From Xanthoparmelia taractica (Eukaryota; Ascomycota; Lecanoromycetes; Lecanorales; Parmeliaceae): a DNA stretch of 64,000 nt. Below, piece by piece: positions 11,539 through 20,400 of the stretch. The notes below the pieces were generated by a model. It did no database searches. It had not been told where the DNA came from and worked only from the letters and a program-made list of their open reading frames with translations. The stretch spans positions 62,001 through 126,000 of the forward strand of contig JANQBS010000073.1 in NCBI GenBank assembly GCA_033085395.1. The letters are read 5' to 3'. How positions within the stretch are numbered: position 1 is the stretch's first letter; every line of letters starts with the position of its first letter. Position numbers and translations under genes: made by a program.

Positions 11539-12621
11539 ACAAGTGGAGAGTCAAAAGTCATTGGCGGCAAGGGGCTTTCGCGTGTCTTGCTTGTGTTAGG
11601 CGTTGGGAAAGTTGACGATGCGAAGATGAGACTGCATGTGGAAATGACACCGGAGTGTTCAAGGGCGACTCTCGTCGCTGCCCACGGTGCTCATGGATGC
11701 TGCGGTATGCCTTACTTTTTCTTTCTAGAATTTGTGCGACACAATACGTTTCTTCATTCCGAGCAATAATAGACTTAGAGGATACACCATGGGGAACTAC
11801 ACAATGTTTCCAATATAAATTACATCCTGGAAAATCTTGTGTTACCATCCATCTTTGTGCTTTTTCCATACCCCTAAATAACATCCAAATCCAGTATACT
11901 TCTCATCCTCAGATCAAAATAAGAAGACTAGCGCTCGGTTCCCGCATTGGGGGGTTTGAGCACCAGAAAATATAGTTGCTGAAAGAGAATCAGAAAACTG
12001 GCACAGTTATTCAAAGCTTCGCAGTATGACTACTTTTCCGTTCGGAGCGAGCGTATATTGCTGTCCACCTTGGTTCAGCATAGCATACTGGCTATTTTTA
12101 TGGATTATTATGGCTGGCTGGCTGGCTGGTTGGTTGGTTGGTTAAAAAGACTATAAGGTAGGTAGGTAAACAAATCCCCCCAACTCCAATTTGCGTGCAC
12201 TTGAAGTATAGCTCTCCTTTCTTGTCTTGGTTAGTTTAGTTAGTTAGTTGGCCAGCCAGCCACTATCACCTTGTAATGTTTTTCTTTGGGGAAAGGAAAC
12301 TCTGAAGGGAGACTGGGTATTTACTTCATTTCATGTTGTTGAGGGTTGAGGGTCGTGATAGCTGTCACTATCAGTGAGGGAGGCTGGGTGGGGGTTAAGG
12401 TAAAGTAAGGTATGTATGTAGAAGGTAGGATGGAGACGTGTGGGCTGTGGGCTATGGACGGTGGATGATGGTGGGTTGGGAAGGCACGGATGGAATGGCT
12501 TTCAGGATGACGGGAAGGGAAGAGGAAGGGTTGCTGTAGATAAGGTGAGTGAGTGAGTGAGTTGAGTCGGTGAGGGGCGTTGGGGATATGGTTGAAGATG
12601 GATTTTGGATGGGATTTTTGG
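11539..12621. other. Intergenic, 3' region of eEF3 plus simple repeats
   Basis: No gene is seen. The DNA has several short tetranucleotide tracts: GGCT/GGTT runs at about 12112-12143, TAGG runs near 12158-12168, and GTTA runs near 12235-12250. The stretch 12350-12560 is G-rich on the plus strand with TGAG repeats. Open frames here are made of these repeats and are not believable as genes. Confidence 0.6.
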
Positions 12622-13469
12622 CAATGCTCCCAATGGTCCGGACGGTCCGTCCAAAGACCTTGGACCGTCCAAAATGAAGCTATACAAGTGGTCCACAGTC
12701 CGTCCAACCTTCTGGACCGTCCGGACTGCTAGTCCGAGTCCTCATTGAAGGCATCCAAAGCCTCTTCCTCCACCATAGTGCCCACAATTGTATGTAGATC
12801 CTTCTTTGTGAAGATACCCAGTCGAAACCATGACTTTAGGCACTCCAACAGCTCGATACTCTCGCTTCTAAGGCTACCTCTGGAGTCTAAAATCGTACGT
12901 TTGGCCCCAGAAAACACACGTTTCGGCTCCGAAGACATTGCAGGTATAGAAAAGACGTCAATAGCCATTTTTGTTGGCTTAAGAGAACATCGTTTTCGGA
13001 CTTTTGATGAAATAGCTCCCTTTCGTGTGGCGATATTGCGAGTATGCTTCGTAGGCTTATCAGAGGGCACCGCGGACTTTGCGTCGATACTAAAAGAGTT
13101 TATAGCAATAGTAGGAGCCCCACGTGAGTCAGAGTTATTATTACTAGACGTTATAATATTGTAATTATAATATGGATATTGAAAGATTTATTGAAATTTG
13201 ATCTACTCTCTAATCGCTACTAAAAATACGTCTATAATACTTAAATATACACATTAAAACGAGGTCGATATTCAGCCGAGTGCGAGAATCAGTTAAATAT
13301 ATTCGCTATATCTAGACTATTTGGACTGTTAGTCTAGATCGTTCGTTTAGATGATTTAAACCGTTTAGTGAACCGTTTAGAATATTGCTGAACCGTCCAG
13401 TTGAACTAGTTCAATTGGACCGTCCGGACTGTTTGAACTGTCAGTCCGACCGGACCATTGGGAGCATTG
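12622..13469. mobile_element. Internally deleted hAT-type DNA transposon
   Basis: An 848-bp element bounded by terminal inverted repeats: 12622-12645 reads CAATGCTCCCAATGGTCCGG then ACGG, and 13446-13469 is its inverted copy with one mismatch in 24. Both ends carry many short subterminal GGACCGTCC/GGACGGTCC motifs, the kind of arrays hAT transposases bind. The inside holds only the C-terminal dimerisation part of a hAT transposase on the minus strand (12729-13070). The interval 13140-13330 is AT-rich with no coding signal. I could not find a matching 8-bp target duplication, so one flank may be rearranged or mutated. It could not move on its own. Confidence 0.8.
12729..13070 (-). pseudogene. 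hAT transposase C-terminal dimerisation domain remnant
   Basis: The 113-residue frame contains the hallmark hATC segment: MAIDVFSIPAMSSEPKRVFSGAKR followed by an SLRSESIELLECLKSW helix (about residues 35-90). In hAT transposases this region drives dimerisation. The BED zinc finger, the catalytic DDE residues and the insertion domain are absent, and the open frame only extends about 30 codons further upstream (to near 13165) before AT-rich DNA. The usual two-Trp motif just before the MAID segment is not recognisable, which suggests point decay. It is a fragment inside the TIR-bounded element, not a working transposase. Confidence 0.85.
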
Positions 13470-13561
13470 AACCAGCTCTTTTCGGCCGCCCTAGCACCGA
13501 AAAGAAGATACTCGTCGTGATCGTTATCTGCTTGCTGAAGAAAGCTGGATTGGGTCTGGTC
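13470..13561 (-). pseudogene. Short gene fragment abutting the transposon end
   Basis: A 30-residue open frame (QTQSSFLQQADNDHDEY, then LLFGARAAEKSWF) reads straight into the right terminal repeat of the hAT element at 13469. Its composition looks protein-like. It lies downstream, on the same strand, of the TPR fragment at 13667-13918, so it may be the end of the same broken gene. I found no continuation on the far side of the transposon. The family is not recognised. Confidence 0.3.
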
Positions 13562-13666
13562 CTAGAAGAAAAGGTTGGTCGGCAAGAGCCACTGCAGTCA
13601 TAGAGCATAAGCCCCAGCTTCTTTGCGACTATTCCTTTCTTTAGATCGATGAACCTCTAAATCTTC

Positions 13667-13918
13667 CTAGCCTTTCTCTTTAAACATCAAAGAATAGTGC
13701 AGGGAGCATGCTGCAGTAGTCGGGTGCTTCTCTCTCAATGTCTTTCTATATTCAGCGTATGCTCGATGGTAAAACACTTCCGTATCCTTATATCGTTTCT
13801 TGTGGTGCAGCAAATAGGTAAGACAGTAAACGCTCGTCAGCGTATCAGGATGCTCCTTCCCCAGCACCCTGTCCGTCAACGCCAGTGCTTGTCTATGCAT
13901 CTCCTCGGCCTCATCGTA
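13667..13918 (-). pseudogene. Kinesin-light-chain-type TPR fragment
   Basis: About 83 residues match two 42-residue TPR units of the kinesin-light-chain type: EEMHRQALALTDRVLGKEHP then DTLTSVYCLTYLLH..KRYKDTEVFYHRAY...LREKHPTT. Such arrays form the C-terminal sensor of many fungal NB-ARC/NACHT STAND proteins and patatin-TPR proteins. The frame is cut by TAA at its upstream side (13919-13921) and AT-rich DNA follows, so the rest of the array and any effector or NTPase domain are missing. It sits beside the hAT remnant. I infer a dead STAND-type gene. Confidence 0.75.
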
Positions 13919-15699
13919 TTAATCCTAGAATTATTCTAATATTAGGTATTTTAAAGGGATTGAATTATTAATTAATTCTATAGAAAGAGGATTTGGATTG
14001 GATTGGATTTCATACGCGTGTCTACCTAAACTATGTAAGGTAATTACGGGAGTCTCTGTGGCAATGCTGTAGAGGAAACCTTTGCTCGCGCCAGGATAAA
14101 AACCTCCACAAGTTTCTTCTGTCATGGTGATCCTGCTGTTTTTGAGTCTGCGCACCACCTTCGATGGACTTTCACGGATTATAAATGCACGCTGAGGCTG
14201 CTAAACACTTCGATGTTCTTCAAAACCTGTCTTGACTATCAGTTAGTATGTAGACCGTCCGACTGACGCCCGCGCCCCCTCAGGGGTAGTTAGCATTCTC
14301 CGTAGAGCACTCGTCTCCACGACTTCGGAGCTGCTGGCCTATGTTCCTAACTCTTGGGTCCTTGTTTTCAATCCGGGAACGCCTGTTATCCTGGATCTGG
14401 GTTCGATACCGAGAAGGGCCGGCGTTCTTGGCCCTGTGCTGGGTCTGATTAGGAGAGGCCCGGCTAGAATGGATGACGATCGACGTTTAGATTGACCGAT
14501 TGCTGCTGAATTCTGCGGTCCTTGTCATGTTGACTCTTGGGGGGCTGCCGGTGCGAAGAAACACGGGCCTTCGTATTCACACAACGCGCCAAGAGTCTTG
14601 GCATTCTACGCGTGAAAACTCTGCACAGTGGAGGAGGTCCTATGTGATTGTCCACTTCGTGCATAGAGATACCGGGTCTTCTGTAGTATTGCTACCCGTA
14701 GGCACGTAGAGGAGAGGCCTCAGCGGTGAATATATCGCGCTGGCTCTGCGAGTGGGTAGAGTTGTCGGTGGGTGCGCGTGTCCTGAGACAAAGAGAGCAG
14801 GGTTCTGCGCATTCGGTCTCCGAGTGTATAACGGCATTATGTCGGCTGTAGCAGGTGGTGTGACTGTATTTCTGACTGTATGCTGCAATTGTAATGGGGA
14901 CGCGTCTTGTCGCTGTTGCTCTGTTCCGCTGTCGTTCTGTACCATCTCACCCACGCGTCGCACCCTGAGATCACTTGGCTCTGCCGCACATCGTGTACGA
15001 CGGGGACCTTCACGTCGCACACGATGACAGCAGGTTCGTAGCCGGCAGCACGTACAGCTGGATCTCGTCGCCGGCCATAGAAAGAGGATATATTGGATAT
15101 ATTGTTATTTTATAGGTCTATATAAACTATTAAAGGCTTTACTTTCCAGGCGGACGTAGGCACCCTCTTCGAGTGTCATCCATTGAGGCTAGGGGCCCGA
15201 GCTCAAAGTGAGAAGATTCAAGTGCTGGATAGTAGGATCTGGAGACATAGATGGAGACACTAAGGAAGTATGGTCTAGGTAAGGTAGGTTGTCGTTGCTT
15301 CCTGCAAAGGCATAGTCCACAGCATTTGTCAGTCAGCCGTGCTGTGAAGGACTTTGCCGCTCGTGTGCCCCCGCACTAAGCTTTAGGGTCATCTCAAAAA
15401 CCACCTACGTACCACGTACAGTACTACCGGAGAAAAGAAAGCCTTGTGGGGGGCATCCCTGTCGAAAAAAGCGCTGAAGACTCGGTCTCATACAGAGCGG
15501 AAAGACAGCATCAATCATTCATTTCGAAGACTAGTGTCTTTAGCAGGATAGAAGTCAGTATATATTATGCTACTTCCCTACCTACTAATGTTACTGTACG
15601 TTTAGCACGCCATACTAGCTCTCTCCTTGAGAACCGGGATATCAACGATCTTATGCAGCAGTTAATTTTATTATTATGTGATGGAAATTGCCATTTATA
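13919..15699. other. Decayed repeat-rich region
   Basis: No gene is seen. At 14270-14420 a GC-rich stretch ends in GGGTTCGATACC, a good match to the pol III B box, and contains GTAGAGCACTCGTCTC, which resembles a tRNA D/anticodon arm. The tRNA cloverleaf does not close, so this may be a tRNA-derived SINE or a dead tRNA-like sequence. Near-identical short words flank AT-rich patches (ATAGAAAGAGGAT at about 13980 and 15077). The rest (15070-15130 and 15540-15720) is strongly AT-rich, as expected for mutated transposon DNA. Confidence 0.4.
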
Positions 15700-17442
15700 G
15701 TGATTAGATATCTATAAACGAGTATGATATTAGAAATCCATATATGCTATGATAGATCACGACTGGCGGCAACGCTTTCGAGTTGAGAGATCTTGTGAGT
15801 AGTGTTCGCCTCCTTTACGTTTGGGTAAGAGACTATACCGATTGGGTTCGTGAGAATAGCATCGTTCGCAAGTACGGGATAGGTTGGGGAATGGTCTATA
15901 AAAGGGTGAATTGAAACCTTGCTGCTCTCGGAACCATCGCATCGTTTGTGGGAATCCGCTAATCCGCCTTGGCCCTTCAATGACACTCTATAGAAAGATG
16001 TTCATAGACTCATCAAGATGATAGACTACAAATGAGCTTCAACTTACATCATAGTCAGAATTTTCTCCGTCCATGACCTCAGCGCTATAGACTTATGATT
16101 CAGCATGATATGACTTCATGCCGAGAACAGCTTTTGAAAATCCCGATAAATGACCTAACGCTCATGGGCCATGCTGTTGAGCTAGGCTTCAGCTTCGAGG
16201 CTATTATATTCGTGCAGCTCGTGTTTGGTTCGCAATGATGGGCGGAGACTGTAACCAAGGACAGCCAAGGGAGATATATTTGCGCCGTCCCTACAGTGAC
16301 AAATTGAGAGAGAAGCCGTTTGAGAAGACTAGTGATTGAGATGTTGTGCGAGGATGGTATCTAGCAGTTGATCCTGTCTGTGTTGTTGCATTTTGTCTCG
16401 GGTATTCTTTCAAGGAGTCTGCAACCACCTCTACTCAGCACAGTGGGATTCTGGGTCGGCAGGTCGTAAATTCCACACCCGAATATGCCTCCTCATTCGA
16501 AGTTCTCTTTTTTTTTAAGCCATGCCATTGTTCTTTCCTGCTTGTGTGTAGCCGACTTAGATGGCTATCATCAATTTAGGTCGATTTCGCTTAGGTATAG
16601 AAATTTTCTAGCGCTGAGCTACTCGAAGCCTATTTAGCCCAACATCTCCTGGACCTTTTATTTGTGGCCAGCTGTCTTGATATGACAATACTGGATGAAC
16701 CTGCTTAATATAAGAGACCACTATCAAGGCGCCAGAGATATACTTGGGCAAGCCTGAGGTGGTCTTGTAGTAAGCCAAGCACCTTCTCGTTGAATATATT
16801 TTACAACAATAATGCATTGACTACGGCAGGAAAAAAGATTCATGGCGGCAGTCCAAGGTCCGAGTCTCTGGCCACTTCCTCCGAAGTCAAGTGTATGCCA
16901 CTCTTTGGTATGATGGTTCGGATCGTGCCAGGTATCATCCTCACGATCTTCCTCCAGCTTCTCCGCCCGCCAGTGCTGAGATGTCCGATGAGTTCGAAGA
17001 GGGATGGAAGCTTCAGGAGGCATGCTCTCGTCTTCCGACGACAAATTCTATTTGGCTCGGCGTACATCGACAGTCAACAGAGGACCCATACATGTACTAC
17101 TTCTTCATTCTATTCAGTAACAAGTGCGCCGGATTCTCTCGCTGTGAAGATCAAACTACGTCAATTAAACAACATATCAAACCCCGAGCCTTGTCAAAAT
17201 TGAGCAAAGTATGCTGGATCCATATAATAGAGCAGTTGCAATCACTGCATGATGTTGTCTTGGCAGAAAGGCGGGGCAGCTGCATGAAAGCCACCAAGGC
17301 CAACAAGGCTGCAAGGCTCCCACAACCACCCAGTTACGTTCGATCTGTGGATACTGGTCTCATCAACACCTCGTCAATCTTCAACGCCTGAACAGTTTGG
17401 GAATCCTGCTTTCCCTCGGGTATATTATAGGGATAAGTGAAG
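15700..17442. other. Intergenic region upstream of the STAND-ankyrin gene
   Basis: I see no gene I can support. A 79-codon minus-strand open frame at 15747-15986 (containing LANDAILTNPIGIVSYP) has a protein-like look but no recognisable domain. Overlapping open frames at 16790-17390 on both strands conflict with each other. The last 100 bp before 17443 should hold the promoter of the ankyrin gene; a TATATTATAG stretch lies at 17421-17430. Confidence 0.4.
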
Positions 17443-18898
17443 ATGAGTTTTGGCTTTTCAGTCGGCGACTTCCTCGCCGTGGGTCAGCTCAGCTGGAAAG
17501 TTTACAAAAAGTGCAAAGACTCGCCGGGGAGTTATGCAGAGCTTTCCAACGAAGTTGGCGCTCTGCACAACGTCATGAAGGAGACCGAAGAGTTATTCTC
17601 GCAACAGGATCTCACTCCGCAGCAAGAAAACAGACTGCTCGCATGCCAACAAGGCTGTGGAGTCGTCTTGAAGGACTTGGACAGACTTTTGGTCAAATAT
17701 GAGAGCCTTGGGACTAATTCCCGAAGGACATTTGATAGAATGGGTTTCGGGACGCATGATACGAATGACATACGACTGAGGTTGATATCGAATGCGTCGA
17801 TGCTTGATGCGTTCAACAACGCGTGCGTCCAAAACCATGCAATATTACCCTCTTCATCACCCAGTGTTGACCTCTCATAGGTTCTCGCATAAAAGGCTTG
17901 AAAAAAAATTGAATCTCTTAATCGCTGAAGTCCGTGCTGGAAAACGCGAAGGTTCTGTAATTTCGACGCAAACGTTCGATACAACGGCACGGAACGACCA
18001 GGAGACGTGGGAAGCGCTGCGTAGAGAGCTGGAGGATATCGGCATATCTCCAGGTATAGTCACTGAGAAGCGGCAATTCATCATTGCTTGGTTCCAAGAA
18101 GCCGTAGCGGCGGGTAGACTTGAAGAAGATATTGCCTCAGATGACAACGAGAACGCTATCTCTTTACATGAGTCAGAAGAGCCGGCAGGTGCAAGCGACA
18201 ATGACAGCATTCCCAGAAGAGAAATATCATCTATGGGATTCGAGCCAAGCACTACTCAAAGAAGAGCAGCCCCACAATCTGCACCCAGCGCTTCACGTCA
18301 TTTCAGGCAGCCAGGTGATATTTCATCTTCACCGCCGCAGAAGAAGGGAAACTCGCGAATACGCGTTACCTACCTGTTGCAAAAACTACTTGGAAAAGAT
18401 GACCAACTCCTTCAAGCCGCGAAGGATGGGAATGTATCAACGGTCAAGAAGTTGCTTGACAAAGGCTTTGATATCCAGGCGCGAGGAACCCGGTACCATT
18501 CGGCAGAGACAGCCTTGCATTTGGCAAGCAGTAATGGAAAGGAAACGACCGTGCAATTTCTCTTGTCTCAAGGAGCTGACGTCCATGCAAAAGATAAGAA
18601 TAACAGGACAGCTCTTCACCGTGCGGCAATGTCTGGTGACAAGCGAATTGTAGACATGCTGCTGGAGCAGGGAGCTGATATTGAATCAAAGGACACACAT
18701 GGTTATACAGCGTTGATACACGCGGCCGATCGAGGATATCAAGCTACGGTGCAGCTACTGTTAGATAAAGGAGCTGATATCGAATCAAAGACCATGGATA
18801 GACATACAGCTTTAACACACGCGGCCTTCAAGGGACACCAAGCTACGGTGCAGCTACTGTTGAAAAGGGGAGCTCAGATTAACACTAAAAATACTTAG
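17443..18898 (+). CDS. Fungal STAND N-terminal / ankyrin-repeat protein, prematurely stopped
   Basis: Two exons, 17443-17822 and 17881-18898, with a 58-nt intron; the product is 465 residues. Residues 1-150 are the helical N-terminal domain typical of fungal STAND proteins (MSFGFSVGDFLAVGQLSWKV start, L..DLDRLL..Y helix, then EKKLN.LIAEVRAGKREGSV). A disordered Ser/Glu-rich linker follows, then about 4.5 ankyrin repeats from residue 303 (TALHLASSNGKE..., GADVHAKDKNNRTALHRAA, ...GYTALIHAA, ...HTALTHAA). There is no NTPase domain, so it is a STAND-like but NTPase-free form, perhaps involved in non-self or stress signalling. The stop at 18896-18898 arises at the junction of a 21-bp tandem duplication (18876-18917). 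The frame continues past it for 34 codons of good ankyrin sequence to a TAA at 19001-19003. The last repeats are almost identical in DNA at a 99-bp spacing. Confidence 0.88.
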
Positions 18899-18917
18899 AT
18901 TAACACTAAAAATACTT
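18876..18917 (+). repeat. 21-bp perfect tandem duplication creating a stop codon
   Basis: AGATTAACACTAAAAATACTT occurs twice back to back (18876-18896 and 18897-18917). The length is a multiple of three, so the frame is kept, but the junction spells TAG (18896-18898) in the ankyrin frame. The sequence after the second copy resumes the ankyrin repeat (YGYTALWFA...) and ends at the TAA at 19001. Confidence 0.95.
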
Positions 18918-19040
18918 ATGGGTACACTGCACTCTGGTTTGCGGATAAAAACTCCCACAAAAAGTTAGCACAAATGCTGCGAAATGCGGGAGCCCGACGC
19001 TAAATGAGCAGACAAAGCGTATCCTCTCGACCAAAAAAAG

Positions 19041-19159
19041 TGATGGTGTGAGACCCATACATATAGTGCTCTCGAAGACACGTGTTCCCCGCATGTGCGC
19101 ATGCATCTGGAACAGCGACTAGATCATGAGACACACTAACCCATAGTCCCACTATTCGA
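19041..19159 (-). repeat. 119-bp dispersed repeat, copy 1
   Basis: Read on the minus strand, this segment matches 51216-51335 (plus strand) at 114 of 119 positions without gaps. All five differences are transitions. It runs from TCGAATAGTGGGACTATGGG to GGTCTCACACCATCA. No protein family is evident in its open frame. It may be part of a larger, degraded element, as the DNA around it is gene-free. Confidence 0.9.
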
Positions 19160-20400
19160 GTTGAGGGCCGAGTACCGCTAACAGTGGGACGAGCCGCCAC
19201 ATCTAATTTGCGTAGTGATACATGTTCCTGCTTGGGGATTTTGGCTAGAGTTTTGGGTTCTTTTAGCTGGATTGTTGTCCATACTCACGTGCCTGACTGA
19301 GTAAAGCTGGGGTACATAGATCAGCTTCATCTGTATCAAAAGTTAACCTGATACAAACGTCGTCCTGGCAAACACATTCGAGCCTATGAATGCTCTACCC
19401 AGGTGATCTTATACAAACGACAAATGGTAGGCAGTGTCGAGGCTGAAGGAGCTGAGAGAGCATATGCAGCGAGGCAGAGGCGTCGCACAGCCAATATATG
19501 CAGGATAGTGCGCTAGCGCGTTTCTGGTGCCCCTCATGCGCTACAAACATACCGAATGTCCGTTCGTTGCAAACCAAACGCATAGCCCTCGCAATACTAT
19601 ATCTCAAAATAGATCCCTCACTTGCTCCGAACACATACATTCAAAAACCTCGGTGTCTTTCTTTCGCATACTAGGTTGGCTTTACACGTCAACTTTTCGA
19701 GAGAGATGACGAGTCGAGTCGAGACGATAGGGCGTTCTCTAAGTACCATCAGGCTGCGAATTGAATCACATCGGAGCTATTCCTCGCTAGATTTTGGAGA
19801 GTTGATAGAATACAACGGCTTTCTGCGCAAACCTCTGGTATAGGTGGCGTGGGAGAAGAGAGGTGTAAATGCTTCCCCGTCGATATGGGGAGGAGAGGTG
19901 AGGAGGAGGAGGAGAAGCGGAAGTAGGTGCTGAGATAGGGGGACGTGGAGGGATGAAGCGATGAGGGACGCTGTAGAGGAACAAAGGCGGGATCGTGGGC
20001 GCGGTGGAAATTGCAAAATCGGATATGTGACCACGACAGATTTGCACATTAAGAGTCTGTAGGTGTTGGATTGAAGACATACGGTCCAGAAATTTAGTGC
20101 AATTACGCCGGCAATATATTAACGATAGTCGTGAACAGCCCCAATGTGATCAAAAAGCCAGCCATAATGACAATTTAAATCGTAATATATTCAGCATCGC
20201 TGTTGCTCATCATACCATATGTGAGTGGTTCATTAGTCCGACGTCCACTTTTTCCCGCTTCCTCCAAGCTCTGTTCTGGAGTGAATGTAGGAGTCTTTGC
20301 TTGCACTATTGCCCGCGATCAAGCAGGCAACTTGGCCTGAAGGGCAGATTCTCAGCGCGCCAGAAACAAGCCTCGTGAGATGTGGCTGCCATCCAATCAC
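19160..20400. other. Intergenic region
   Basis: No gene is supported. The open frames seen are short and conflict between strands. 19860-19920 is a GGAGGA-rich purine stretch. The 3' region of the minus-strand 749-residue gene is expected near 20300-20400. Confidence 0.5.

Noticed and set aside
14270..14420. A functional tRNA gene
   Set aside because: B box is present but the acceptor, D and T stems do not pair properly.
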